From: Anisakis pegreffii
Taxonomy: Eukaryota; Nematoda; Chromadorea; Rhabditida; Anisakidae
Reading direction: 5' to 3'
NCBI GenBank assembly: GCA_035041965.1
Contig: JAPYMA010000758.1
Span: 62,001-126,000 of the forward strand
DNA length: 64,000 nt
The translations under genes were made by a program, and so were the position numbers. Of the stretch, positions 13,101 through 29,336 are shown in pieces; the first letter of the stretch is position 1, and every line of letters begins with the position of its first letter. The notes beneath the pieces were generated by a model that saw only the letters and a program-made list of their open reading frames with translations, was not told the origin of the DNA and searched no databases.

Positions 13101-14393
13101 TCGCTCGGTTACACTTTTTTATTTCTTCGAAATATTTCTTTCATCAATTCCAACAATCAAATCGTAAAGTTTCAAGTAACTTTCAACCTATGAAGAAATA
13201 CTCGAAATAGCATTTTTTTATACCACTAAACTAAGATGACATACTTTTGACTGTTTTAAGACTTTCTTGCCGATATATGAGGCAAAATCTTCTTCGGATC
13301 AACCGAAAGATAGTTCAAAAGAGCAGACCAATGATCAAAATCAGCTCATATTCACTAAGGAATTTGAGAATATCGCCCATAAATCCTCTCACCAAGCAGT
13401 CATCTTTACTCGAACATCTCGTACAATATCTGGCCGATTTCCTCCGATGTTTTTCATTCAGTTTCCTCGCACAATCAGCACATCGGAACCCCTTTCGTCG
13501 TCGTCTCGAGGAGAATCTCGAGCCTTGTGAGTTCATCGACTGAAGCGTGGCGTTGTTGCGTTGTTTTCGATGGTGTTTATCGATGGTTGACGGGTCGGAG
13601 AGGTGGATCACGGTGACATTCGCGCCTCGTTGCACGTTCTCGAGCATTTCTGAAAGCAAAATGAACATTTCACATCCTTAGAATCTCGAAAGAATTCATT
13701 TAGCTTTATACTGATTATTGTGAGATTCACCACGTTCTCAGGTGGACTTATGCATATGTAGATATGGAACGAAGATATCAATGACACTTCAATTGTATCA
13801 TAATCAGGATCGCAACTTCAAAATATTGTAAGTATCGTTCATGTCATAACTTATCGTTACTGATCAAGATGAACACAACTGGAGATGGTTAAAACCTACT
13901 GCAAAGATCATAATTCGTCGGCGCATTGAACGCCGTTGACGCGTTGAATTCTGTTCGGCATGTCGGACAATTGATCGAGTCCAATAAATAATACTGAAAA
14001 ATCGACTCATTTCACTCAGCATTTATACCAAAAATCCTAATTCACTTAATATCGCCCAGTAAAATGAATTCATCTATCCAATTTCTAATGAATTTGCAAT
14101 TCCGTGAATGCGGATTTAGAATCTATAAAAATTTATTCCGAAACAACCAAATAATTCGAAACAAAACCATTAATTTCTGTACTTCAAACATTTACCTGTT
14201 GATGACAACATAGCGAGAAGAGGCATTGCTCACAGAAATTATGTCCACACGGCAGAAGTTTCGGGGGCCGTTCGGTTGGATGAAAACCTTCGAGACAGAC
14301 TTCACACTGGATCAAATCGTCCCCATCAGTTAGAAAAGAGACCAGCTTCTGCGATGACGATTCACTTGAATCATTCTGCGTAATGGCAGGCAT
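7192..14393 (-). CDS. RING / B-box / coiled-coil (TRIM-like) E3 ubiquitin ligase candidate
   Basis: Fourteen exons keep phase: 14393-14196, 13993-13900, 13649-13393, 12864-12739, 12568-12476, 11518-11397, 11211-11130, 11068-10909, 10797-10688 (3' edge least sure), 10195-10138, 9091-8806, 8586-8415, 7663-7478, 7350-7192; about 700 residues. Residues 30-78 form a C3HC4 RING (C30, C33, C49, H51, C54, C57, C75, C78). A B-box-like zinc site follows (CADC, CTRC, CLECC, HNGH) and then long charged helices (around 160-380), the order of TRIM E3 ligases. The C-terminal half, from a Ser/Thr-rich linker on, is helical and I do not recognise it; there is no NHL, SPRY or ARF domain. ATG 14393 lies about 20 bases after a GTTTCAG acceptor. 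The last exon has a second open frame (see findings), so the C-terminus is uncertain. Confidence 0.7.
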
Positions 14394-16670
<2,277 letters not shown>

Positions 16671-16673
16671 TCA

Positions 16674-17900
16674 ATGAAGGATGAGTCGGATGGCCGTTAT
16701 CGTAAGTCTTATTTTCTCTATTTTCGGTTATTCCTTCCGTCTTTCGAACTGTTATTGTCGTCATAAAATTTAATTTGATTTCACTTATTGTTGGTGCGAA
16801 CAGTTCAGAGGGAAGAATCTTTTTTTTGTTGCTTCCTTTTTCTCTTTAAGAAATGCAAAGGAATTTTTCAGGACAAATATGCTGAAAATGATCATTTTTG
16901 AAAAGCAAAAAACACAGTTCTTTGAAGACAAGATTCTATCTGCAGTGGCCATGCGTTCAGCAGGTTTCCCTCACAATGAAATTGGAATGTTTTCAGTGAA
17001 TGGATTGTTCTGATCGAATTTTCCAATTGAAGATTTTTCCAAAAACCAAATATGGAACACAATAATTATTACGCTGCACATTTTGTGATAACCTGAGAAT
17101 GGTTCAGCTCGCACGAGTAAAAAACTCAAAACATTATTAAAAATTTTCTCACAATCAGAAATTTCCATTTCGTAAACTTTCTGCGCTCTCAGTATCATTC
17201 AATGAGACCGACCGTCAGATTTCGAGTGGTCATTGATGAGTTTTTGCATTGATCATAAATCCGTTGCTGTCGTTTGTTAGATAAATCAAATTAGAAACGG
17301 TTCAACGCATCGATGAAACGTTTTTATCTTAACGATATATGTATCATTAATAAAGTGAACGATTCCAGTCGCGTATTCGGATCAAAAAGATGAAGGTGTG
17401 CATGCTGCATCATGCTGCACAGACAGCCGTCGTTCATCGCAGTTGGTGGTATTAGAATGGATCGTTAACGAAAGAGAAAACTTGCAGCGAATACTTCGCT
17501 GCATTCATCACCCAAAATGACAGTGTAGCCTTGAAGCATTGAACTGCAATTCGTGTTCTTTTTCGTGGCATTCGAATTCGATGAATCGTAAATGCGTGTG
17601 ATTTCGAGGCTTGAGAAAAAGATTTCAGATCAAACATTGAACAATGAGAAAAAGAGATTATCATTGAGAGAAAGAATTAAGACACTAGGTAAAGTGGGAG
17701 CATCATATCAATAAGGTTCTACTTAGTTGTTCAGGCATTATTCTTCCCATCATACAAGTGCTAGGAAGATTGACAGTTTTGTCAGTTTTGATGATAACAA
17801 CTGATAAGATCAACTATAATCTGAGATTTTGATATAAATTCCAGAGTTTCGACACTACTTATCTGACGACCAAATAGATCAAATATTGATCGCTCGCTAA
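16674..17900 (+). CDS. Candidate small gene, four exons, unrecognised
   Basis: A chain of short exons keeps phase: 16674-16701 (ATG, donor GTAAGT), 17369-17395 (acceptor TTCCAG, donor GTGTGC), 17629-17688 (acceptor TTTCAG, donor GTAAAG) and 17845-17900 (acceptor TTCCAG, TAA). The product would be 56 residues, hydrophilic and helical, with a basic stretch KKRLSLRERIKTL and an acidic SDDQIDQ end. No family is recognised. Each exon is short and chance could give this chain, so it is offered as a candidate only. The first exon may begin further upstream, since the frame is open back to an acceptor-like TTAAG at about 16627. Confidence 0.2.
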
Positions 17901-20900
17901 TCACTGATACTGATCGTCTTCCAGTTGAACTAGAACAATAGTTTAATTACGACGCTTTATAACCACTGTGTAGTTGATAGTAAGAAGTAATCAGAATACT
18001 CTGAAACAATATCATAAAGTACAGTCAAATAACAAAACATAATAGATGTAGTCTGATGTAGATGTTGATCGCTCCAAAATAAAACCACACATAACCTTAG
18101 AGAATAAAATTCATTTGCAGAAATACAACTGAAGGCGTGTCCAAGACGATCTTCAAAGAAAACCTATCGTCATTGTTTATTCTTATTCTTTTACTCCACT
18201 ACTCTTTCATGATCATTACTGGCGAATAGCGATCATTTTACGTGATATTATCGCCAACTGCTGAAAAATTTTTATTCTACTGACATTTTTTGTTTCAGAA
18301 AACCAGGAAAAACATTTCTAAACTAAGAATACTACTGCTTCACTGAGTATCTTTTTTTGACCAAAATCGATGATCAAAACTGAATTTGAAAGCCGTTCTG
18401 GATTCAACGAAAAGCTGTTTCGAGTCTGCATTAGGCTTGGCTTGATGGAATTAAGAGATAAATGTGATCATGAGAAATGCATTTGGGCAGTGCGGCTGTC
18501 ACCTAGGCGAAGATGCTGTCTTTCATCTGATTGTGAGCAGACGAATTCCTCATCCGTATCATAAAACACCTGCTTTCCTCGTGAAAACGAAATGAACTGC
18601 TGGTTGGAATGAAATTAATACTGCGACAATAAACACAATATCTGGAACGATGTTAACACTAACGGGTGACAACAGCTGTAAGATACTGATCACGCAATCG
18701 CACTCCCAAATCAAATCAATCAGTGTGAATAAATAGTCGAAGGATTCATCAAATACTCAATCAAAACGTTCAAATGAAACTGGATCTATTCAAACCGTTA
18801 CTATCTTTTATGGCATAGTTTTTGTCTCCCATTTTGAATCTGATATCTAAACACATTCACGTTTCGATTTAACAACATTTTAAAAAAATAATCGCTGTGA
18901 GTACTTTTCGCTCATCATCTATGAGAACCGTAAACATTATGTCGAAATAATCCTAATGATCACGCTCTAAAGCGGATATCGCCGTTACTTCTCGCTTTGT
19001 TGAACGGCTATTGGGAGGGCCGCTAATAAACAACGCTCCTCTAAAACGGATCTGAAAACCCGAATGTAATAACGATGAACACAGACTCATCGTTAGTGGT
19101 GTTGCACACTGAAAACATTGAATCTATTATAAACAACGCTCATTTGAGCTCGTTACATATAGCCACACTAAAATGCGGATATATGCAACAGTAATCCTTT
19201 TATGATCAATTACGATCGTCCGTCGATTGATCCTCACATGAAACTATCGAATTGCAACATTTTGCTTACCCAACATCATAATTTTGCCTAGTTAATCGCG
19301 CTATTAACGGTAAATTAAAAGGTTTTATGGCGGTGATTGCACGCAAATGCATCAGTTTAAATACCGATCAACTTTTTAATTACTTACGTTTGCAAACAAC
19401 CGGAAACTGAATAAGAAAAAGTATTAATGATCACCTGGATGACGAAACGTATTCGAAAACGTAAGTGGTAACATTACAAATATCCAACCTAAACTATCGC
19501 TGAATTTTTCGATTATTCACTTTTCGTGAAAGGAAAGCGGAGAATACGGGATAAGAGAGGATATTGCACGCAAAAGGACTATATCAAAAGATCTGAAGTG
19601 TTCTCAGTCGTTCACTCGTCCGTTTCATGCGAAGACAAATAAAGAACCAAAAAAGCTCCCAAATGTGAACAATAACATAATATCATAATAACAGACGCAT
19701 AATATAAGTAATCATACAAGTAATAATGTTATAGGATAAGATGTTACTGTGACAATGAGTGCGTAGTAATGAATTACAATGAGTTAGAATGATGATGGTC
19801 ACTTTCTTTCTCAGGTCCTCGTGGTCAAACGCTTTTGCTCGATTGCGTACGTCCATTGATTATGTAAATGAGAAATTTCAATCTCTCTTCAGTTCGGTGC
19901 TACTGACTTTGAGAAAAACGAATTGCAAAAATGACAGCATAAACACAACTCTATCAGAAACCACCACAACAGATAAGTATTAAACATTCGAGTGTTTGCC
20001 AGCTTATGCGTATCGTTTTGGCTTTAAGTGCGCCTCAATAATCCCCATAATCCTTTAATTACAAATCAGTTTCTATCAAATTTTCCCTTCACATCATACA
20101 ACCTTCACGCGAATTCAAAATTTACCATGATACACTGCCGTGCCTGTCCACTGCAAAGGTATCTATCCACTCACCTACTATGCAACAATAGCTTGTCGCT
20201 GGTCAAGTAGCAACTTCGTTGACAAACACATTGGAACATTTCACAAAAAAAAGAGTTGGAGCGCGATGATAGAAGAGAAGAATTCATATTTTATGTGAAC
20301 AAAACAAACAAAATCCGCAATTGTTACCTTCAACTTGACATTGTCAAATGTTTCCTGTTCACTTCGTTGACAAAAGGAATGAATAAAAATGTTTTCAACA
20401 TACACTTCTAAAAGACACCAAACTTCAAGTGTCCTATGAGAAGTTCAAAGAAAATCACTTAAACACACACATTCCAAAATATTTCACGTACTCTCTGTTT
20501 GATTGACAAATAATTTCGAGCGTTGCACATTCAAATAATTCCTCTTTTCTAACAACAGCAACTTCAAGAGCTCAACCTTATTCAGTGATCAAATTCAGCA
20601 CATCAGTGAATTCCAGAAAATGATCAATCAAAATCATCAGTAAGATATTAAGATATTGAATCGCTTTATTGACCCACGCTTTACAGGCTCACAAATAAAT
20701 ATTAAATCGACATCGCTAGTAAGACATTAAAAATGATCGACCAACCCGATCACATTATAAGCTACGTTCAGATGGTCAATACTCCAAAAAAGCTTTATTA
20801 GCAGTGTCCTCATATTGTGTCCTCAACAACAGGTCATCTCAGATGAATTCTAAACACAATCATTTTATCTCACATATGCAATCAGCCAATTAACAACTCT

Positions 20901-21251
20901 GCATCAAACAACACTCGAATATACCGAAATGTTTTCATGCAATAACCGTCTTAAATCGAGACGACTGCTCATTCAATTCATTCATTATTCCATTCCATAC
21001 AGTCTCTATAATTCATGCAATAAACTCTTAATGCTTATTACTTGTTACTAATGTGTTCAGTTGCGTCATTTCAAGAGACCATCTGCCCTTCTAATTAACC
21101 ACTCGCCACATCTGATCTCATTGACAAAACCATGATTCTTTTTTATTTCTCGAATTTTCAATGTGTTGAATTAATTTTCAACTTGACACGAAATAGTTTG
21201 CTGTATGATTTCGAAGAATCTACTTAACGAACAGTTCTGCCTTCTGCAAGT
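17901..21251. other. Region without a supported gene
   Basis: AT-rich sequence with scattered open frames. The best is a 51-codon minus-strand frame after a GTTTTCAG acceptor (19109 down to 18955), but it could not be joined to other exons. No repeat structure of note was seen. Confidence 0.35.
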
Positions 21252-21714
21252 TCATGGATCCACTGCATGATTATAATCATCTTCCGAATTTTCCATGCGA
21301 CTTTCATACGCAGTGAGTTGAATATTAAAACTTCTTGCAACTTCTGATGCCATCTTCGAAATAAGCTTATTATAACTTCGAACGAACTTGTTATGACGTA
21401 ATTTCTTATTGTATATTCTCTGAATCATAAAATAAAGACTTAATTCAAAACCTGAAAACATAAGCTCTCGAAACAAGTGATCAACAAAGGCGTTTAGGTT
21501 TCATTTGTTGTACCTGTTTCATCCAATAATTTATAACAGTTCTGTAGTATAGATTGACAGCAATCAAAGTGGCCAGTCCCAATGACTACTCTATTTTACA
21601 CTCTCAAATGGCCTCAAACCCATTACACACTCCACATTTTCCTTCCAACCAATACTGTCGAAATCCGAATTCTTTAAGACAATCTCTTCGATCTGATCAT
21701 TCAACTCAAAATAC
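21252..21714 (-). CDS. Candidate gene, last three exons, unrecognised
   Basis: Three exons join in phase: 21714-21600 (acceptor TTTGTAG, donor GTAAAA), 21541-21514 (acceptor ACTACAG, donor GTACAA) and 21451-21252 (acceptor TTTTCAG, stop TGA). Together they give 113 residues. The first part is acidic and helical (NDQIEEIVLKN). The last exon is basic in the middle (KKLRHNKFVRSYNK) and acidic at the end (ENSEDDYN). The three introns are 58-62 bases or so, a normal short size. The 5' exons were not found; one possible upstream exon is around 22955-22924. No family is recognised. Confidence 0.33.
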
Positions 21715-23042
21715 CTACAAATCTCAACAATTGGCTCGTTCAAATCCCCTCAATGTTCATTCCACTTTCGAATCACTCAAAATTTATGAGCAAACGGAAC
21801 CGATATTTTGATCTACTTAACAACACTGATCAATGCGAGGACAGAAAAAAAATTACTTTGCACAAATTCTGCATAGATTTTATAAACTAGAAAAGATTTG
21901 TGTTGGATGTTGATTAACCTTTGATTTAATAATTGACTGTTATCAGTTGATTTCATCCTCTCGATGAATTCATAATAAATCTCAAATTTATGATGCCACT
22001 AAAATAAAAGGAATAACATTTTATTGATTTTCCAGCAATTCTACAGATCTTATCTCGCGTTTCTTTCATTCGCACAAACTCAGCAGACTCTAAAAAGAAA
22101 GGTTGAATGACGAATTTCGTTTGAGTTCAATCGAGAGAGCGCATTCATCTAATGCCTCTTCCATTCATACACATAGAATAATGAAAGAAGCCACGAATGA
22201 AACCACCAACCAAAACAAAGTTGTTTGGTAATAAATTTTATTCGAATTTCGAATTGAACACCTTTCGCTGTCACTTTTGGACCTAATAAACACCCGCAGA
22301 AATTCGGATGCGACTCTACTATCTGACAGTATCATCACATATGATCTACATTATCTTATGACTCTCTCTTTCATTTCTCTTCGATAATCAAAACGAAAAC
22401 ATACTTGCGATCATTTGAAGACTGTACACACTCTGTTCTTATCATTATTATTATCACTCCTAGATAAAGACGATCCTGAAGCTTATTAATGATAAGAGCA
22501 TTTTTACTATTTTCAAAGTTTTACTCAAATAATTCTTAAGCGAACTAATTTGCCAACTGACGATATTGCACATTTGAGATGTCATTCATAAGACTCATGA
22601 GTCCAATAAGTAACCTTGCAAATGAAAGCAATCCGCTGGAAATAATACTGATCCGGAACTGAACTGGTGGAATTAACTCAAAAATATTCTCCATCTCCAC
22701 CAGTGATTTGCCAATTCTCATTGAGCACTACAAAAAACAGTTTCTAATATGTCAATATAAAAATCTCACGAATGCGATTAATCTTTCAGTTATAGTGCGA
22801 TTGAATGCGTAAATAAATGCTCGCCCAACCAGAAAGCGGATATACAAATGAAAAACTTATTGCATATATTCGTTTTTAACATTCCAAGTGGTGTTCGCAA
22901 AATGGGGCAACGTTGAATCGTAATGACTACTCGATAGATATGATATGCCTCATAACAACCGACTGAATGATACAGAAGGATTTCAAACGGTTCACCGCAA
23001 TGGATCACTCAAAACTCGGTAAACTATCCCATTACGTGATTA
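21715..23042. other. Region without a supported gene
   Basis: A minus-strand open frame at 23008-22790 is the longest and may hold an exon of the gene to its left, but its ends cannot be fixed. Confidence 0.3.
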
Positions 23043-23394
23043 CGTAATAATACCAAACAATCGCAAAGAATCACCAAAAACATAGAAGGCGATAATAGAG
23101 CGCTTGTTCACAAACGGAACGAACGGCTTTCACCTAATCGAAACTGCAAATATTGCTTACGTGATCTGATTGCTGCTGTTTTGCGGTATTGCAAAATCTT
23201 CGCTCTAATCCTCTTTGTCACTGGTTGCGATTAGACTACCAAACTGTTTACTGACTTATCTTGGTGTAGTTTTCAGTGATAAACATTCTTCGCACGAACT
23301 TGATGAGGACACCGCAACTTACACATACAGCTTCAGTCATCCAACTCAGACTTCCTCATGTGCTATAGATCAAAATGAACGGAAAAGAGACTGA
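23043..23394 (+). CDS. Candidate gene, last two exons, unrecognised
   Basis: An open frame ending at a GCG|GTATTG donor (23185) joins in phase to 23277-23394, which follows a TAGTTTTCAG acceptor and ends in TGA. The upstream edge of the first exon is not fixed; the frame is open from about 23043. The joined product has a basic N-terminal part with a CKYC pair, then an acidic, Ser/Thr-rich tail (HELDEDTATYTYSF). No family is recognised. An overlapping frame, 23375-23578, could by itself encode a 67-residue Cys-rich peptide starting MNGKETECM; only one of the two is likely to be real. Confidence 0.28.
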
Positions 23395-26300
23395 ATGTAT
23401 GGCCGATCTTATCCACTGCCATTGCGAAATTTGTAGATTTTGTAGATGCAAAAAGCGCAGAACGTATCATAAATCGTTCAGAAAAGTCAAATTTTCGTTG
23501 CAAAGTTATCGCCCATCAAGAATACTTCCCGAATATTGTCAGATATTGAACACTTTACAATTTCTGATTGATAATTGAAAATTCAATATGAAATGAACGA
23601 GGAAACAAAATCGAACTTTGCAAATGCAGAAGGATACGAAAAGAAGTGAACCGATGTAATGATACAGCGAAATGACAGCAGCAGCAGCAGCAGCAGATAA
23701 GATCTGAGAACGTTAAAACATTCAGATCTCAGAGGTTGATTTGTCTCTTTTTTCTAGTTTACAATGCCAGATAAAAGCTTCACTTCATAACCGAAGTGCA
23801 ATATTCCTTCTTTCACAACACAATATCAAAGAAACAATCATCTCCCTTCGCACATTACTGCAAACCGTAATCATTACGAAATTGTCGGTGTACATCACAA
23901 TACTTTTCGTACACTGATCCATCCGTTCGTTGACTATTAATGACCACGTGCAGTGTCCTCACTGCCAACGAAACGTTCAATAATATTTTTCAAGTATTAA
24001 CCTAACGTTCAGTCGGGTCAATGAAAAATTATTGTTTAAGCATTTTCAGTAAATCAAATGCTAAATGTGAAAATATACAATTTTGTTTGCATTAGTTTGA
24101 ATTCGTCCAAATCTTCTCGATAATCCATAAGAATAACTTCGCACTAAACAAGTAAATCGTTGCATGCACTAAAATCGAGTTTCGGATGTCTTCTACTGAG
24201 TTACTTTCCGTTGAAGCTCAACTACTGCTGAAGCTCATGTAATAAGTAGCGAAATTCTGGACCAGTGAAGCGTTGAATGAAAACATTTTCTACCCTTTAT
24301 GCAATCTGAATTCGCAATAAAGAAAAAATTTTCCAATTTTTAGCAATAATGAAAATCTGAAAATGTTTATGAAAGAAATCCTTGAGAAGATGTAAGAGCA
24401 TGAAAAAAGTCGATTCTTACGAGTTTTGCAAACGGTGATATAGTCTGTCGGTGTTATGATGTTGATTTTTTATCGTAATCAAAAAGCATTTGACCTTCGT
24501 CCTCTGTAATGCGGTGTCCTTCAGTTTTTGATAACCACATAAATCGGTGACCAAAAAAGTGTTAATGCATGGAAGATTGATCATAACACTGTAAGTGTTT
24601 GATTACATTTTTTTCTGGTGTTTCACAAATATTCAACACGTTTTGAATCATCGCGAAAATCCTTATTGGAAATTAGAAATTTTTAATTTTCATTGGAAAT
24701 ATACAGTCTTTTTGTCAGTAGACCTTAATAGCTTACCACATACAATATTTTTCAGTGATGAAGTTTCTCAAATTCAATCTCAAATTCAATTAACTTCACC
24801 ACATTAAGAACTGTAATCTAATTGAATTTGAAATGACTCTTGAGTTAGTGATGGTTATAACAATAATTTAAATTCAAAATCATGCGTGGTCGTTTCATTC
24901 AGCCAAGGTTAAATCTCCTTGCAGTATCTATCGATCATGCTGAACTTCCTAAGGGCGCTCTGTTGATAAAGACTGAAGCTAACAGCCCAAATTGACGGCC
25001 CTTAGCTTTAAACTGGCAGATTACCGATTTTAATTAATGTTTTGCACATAATTAGTGCAATTAAATGCTTATAAAACGGTAATAATGATGGTGCTTAAAT
25101 CGAACGAAAGGTAACATTAATGAATTAATGAAGCACCACAATAAACAGTGGATGATTTGAGTAAATTTCATGCATCATTTACTTCAAATGAGTCAAGCCG
25201 TTTATCGTCTATTGTCCTTAGAATGAGCGCCTCCTAGAGGATTAGCCTCGAATGGTCTCGTTACCGTGCTGCTCTCGAAAGTATGATCAATGTCTCAGAT
25301 CAAAGCTGATTCTGAAAGCTTCCTAAGAATTTCAAGCCATTGCACCAGAGAATCCGCACCAGCGATTCATTGTGAAATTGCGGAAGGTTTGTTTGAAGAA
25401 TAGATTGCATCAATAACATTGTTTCATGCATAACAGCAGTGTTGCATCAGTTCAACAACCAAAAATTGTAATCATTTGAAATTTTGTAAGTATTCAAAAC
25501 CATAGTTTATATTTTTTTAGTATGCTGTTTCAACATGATAAATGGATTTGTAATCTGAATTTGATGCCTGTAATTATCCATTCAGTTGAACTCATGCATG
25601 CGCGATAAAGAAGTGTCTGCTGCATTCAGTTGACTAATAATGATCATGGCAGATGTCTGTAATAATAATAATAGTTTTTGGGTTACACACTAGGGTATTA
25701 ACGATCTTGCATGGTAATTATTATATCAGTGGTTATACGGAGGTTCCAGTAATAAATTACTCAGTCAGTGGAATGTGACCTCAATTAAATTTGCAATCAT
25801 TCACCATTACTGTTATTGTTGTTATAAAATCAACAGTAAATTCAGTCTCATTTTCACTAATCGCCCTTCATCGTCACTTTTTTGCCTCATTAACTTGCCC
25901 CATTCGTAGCAAATGATTTAGAGATGCGATTGGTTCGGAGCGTAAAATTCCTTTCTCATTACTGAATAATTTTTCATTGAATCTGCATCGATCTACAACA
26001 GAAAGCCGGAAAATGATGACTAAAATGACTGAATTGGAATTTAGAATTCATTACCCCAAAAATTTGCACTTGCATACACTTGAATGAATCAAAGATACAT
26101 GAACAAGAGCTGCTAATATTTACGTTTCGTACAGATCACCCTTCAAAGAGCTAAGAGACAATCTTTCTTGTATATATCTTGATGCATTAAATATTCGATT
26201 AAAATCGAACAATGAAACAATACTTGAAGCTTTTAAATTCAAAACTGTCATCATGTCTCCAGCATAAAATTGTTCTGAATACAATTCGATCAATCCAGTT

Positions 26301-28549
26301 CGTATTCGTCAGTCTCTTTCAGCAACTGATAAATTAATGCCTCCTCAAATGCACCTCCAAACGAAACGGTATTCAAATAACACCGAACAATAACTGAATA
26401 TTACAGTTGCATTGTATTCAAATCGATGAATTTCTAATAGAGTTCTCATGCGAAATGTCTTCTTTCATCATACTAATGACAAATAAACAACGCAACAATT
26501 CATATCATTATAAATGCAAACATACCCATCAATTGCGATACTCAAATAGCACTACTCATCAAATGAAACGCAACACAACCAAACCACTATTATTCAACAA
26601 TACCGCAACTCAGCACTAATTATGCAAATACATATCGAAATTTGCATTAATCATTCAGTTCAGGCACTCACTCTATCGTTACCGGAAAATGATGCGACTC
26701 TTCGCTTATTGTTAGTTGTTCTCTCTTCAAATATGGCATAATACCTCCTCATCTAATAATAATATGCTGTCCTCATCATCCACTTATCCGAATGGTCGGT
26801 AATTTTGGCTTCCGGTTTCCGGTCGCATAAATTTTTGATGAACTCAAAATGAACCAAACATAAATTTGCAACAAATGAACGATGAAGATTTTTGCGAAAA
26901 CGTCTGATCGCAGAATGAGATCACTCGAGATCGTATAATCCAATAAATTAGATATCATCAAAAAAACTCTGATAGATCTTAGACAATAGGAACGCATAAA
27001 GCATAAGAGAATCGAGCACGACGAATGCCGTAATTAAATGCTGTAATTCCTTACAGTGACTTGATCAATCGAAAGGAAAATCATTTTCAAATTAAACTTT
27101 GGAACGTCGTCTCATTCATCGATGTGAGAAAGTTTCGAATGAATTTCAAACGAAAACGAAGTTAAATTCGAATTTCCCGTAACTCCGAAAGTAATTTTTC
27201 ATTATTTATCAATGTAACGCATCTCCAAAACGGCAGTGAAACACATAGGCATAGTTATGGCATGACATTTGCGTCGGATCAGAGCGAAATGCTGTGGAGC
27301 GGAGTTGTCCAGTCTGATTGCTACGAGAAGATTAATTGTTTAATTCGAAATCTGATCCGACGAAGATTTACGATCGGTTGAACTCGATTGCTGAACACAG
27401 TTTTGAGTTCAGATAGAACTTTTCAAAACGGAAACGAGCTATTGAAAATCGGCAAAGAATTTTATCAGTAACTTTAAGATCACCTACATAGTCATAATGA
27501 AAAGGTCAAATGGTGAAAGCACTGGATCAATTGATATGAATGCTTTAGGTACAAACAAATCACAAAGATGTTGTTAAAAGATAGTGATTTTAGCATCCGC
27601 AATTGAATTCTTAACAAACTCATAAAGCATCATCAATGACAACATAAATGAGCCATCAAAAGAATAAATAAATAACCGAGTCAACAATAGTATCGATAAG
27701 CAACTAATAAATAATCTTGATAAAATCATAACTGAAGGCCAATTCTGCATTCAACAACAATAATTAATACATATACTGTGTTTATTGCATTAAACATTGT
27801 TTTCCGTTGTTGTTTTGACAGTGCGCACTCTCTGCAAAACATGATTAACCTCATTTAATGGCCGTTCTAACCTTTAGAAACGACGATTTCCGAGGGTTGA
27901 AACAAAGCCGCCAGACAGTTCATTCGCTTACGTTATTATGCATATTACATACGCAATGCAGCATTTCATAATCAAATAAGCGTAATAATGCAAGACAAGC
28001 AACATACAAAATGTTTCGACTTATTAGAGTTATTCGACGCAACAGAATCATCAATCTATCTTGTTCTTATCTTACGATAAATGACTCCTTTTGTTCAGAA
28101 GGAAATTATAACCTCATGTGATGTTAACATCATTTGGAGAGCACGGTTCAGTGAACGAATAATTTCATATGAATAATATCCATATTCAAAACAAAATTAA
28201 TTATATAGCTGACATTGGCGAACTCCCATATCGGATAGATTGTTTTTTAGATCTGTTTCTGATCTGCTCAGACAAATTTCATTGGAAAAACTCGAAATGA
28301 TGAGGAGTTTCTTGTGAAGATTGCTTTATTGCTATGAACTGATTCACTTCGGACGGCTTAACGAATGAATCGATGCGTCACGCGCATAAACTCACAAATA
28401 AATGCTGAACTGAAATTAAAAGAATCAGTGAAATGAGTTGTTGGATTTGGTCACATTGTTGAGACGAAAGGCTACTCAGCGTAATGGCCATCGCTGGATT
28501 CTTGAACGAGAACATCAGTCCTTGAGGAATCGATCAATTTGGTGCTGGG
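23395..28549. other. Region without a supported gene
   Basis: AT-rich. Contains a (CAG)7 run at 23676-23696 and direct and inverted short repeats, but no exon chain I can defend. Confidence 0.35.
23676..23696 (+). repeat. (CAG)7 trinucleotide repeat
   Basis: Seven perfect CAG units in sequence with no supported gene. Confidence 0.95.
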
Positions 28550-29336
28550 AAAAGTTGAACATCCACTTCAAGCCGATGCGTTCGGTCGGCGGCATCACTT
28601 TTAGCGGCTTTCAATGTCGAAATACCGATATTTCTGCGGGTGTAATCACCATCAAACTCGAATTTCCGAGTGGCCGTGCACACACTTGAGAAAGCCTGTT
28701 CTTTTACTTCAAGCGCTATGAATGCTCGAGCAAATACTCATTCACCCACAACAAAGGGGAATGGAATTCATGTAAACATGGGCACTATGGGTGACATGAC
28801 TCGTAAATACTCAAAATAGCCTTACTTATTCCAATGATATTTAACAAAGTTCTGGAAATACTTGACGTTCAAGGATATCTGTTCATGCTTTCGACTCCAA
28901 GAATTCAAATGATTTCAATCTGATATTTGATCCTAGCGTAAACATTTGATCAGCTAAAGAACAGCTGTTTGATATTTTGAGTGTCTAAATATTGCCATGT
29001 TCGAGGTACGTGTATCACTAAACTTGACATGAAAGACTTCAATTCTTTCGACTCCAACATTGATGAGATTATGCTGGATCAATTCTGGATGAAAATTAGC
29101 TATCACAGCTAAATACGCATGTACTAATTTTTCCACTTTTAATCCTTCAACAAAATCCATACCTTATACATGAGTATATCGGAACAAGACCGACAATTAT
29201 AGATGGATAAATACCCAACAAGAACTCTTCCAAAACGTGTTCGAGTGAGCTTTACGATTCTCATGAATTCTTTAATGACTTATACCACTGAAAAAATTCG
29301 TTAAATCAATTGGAATGGAATTCATCAGTTCTTGAA

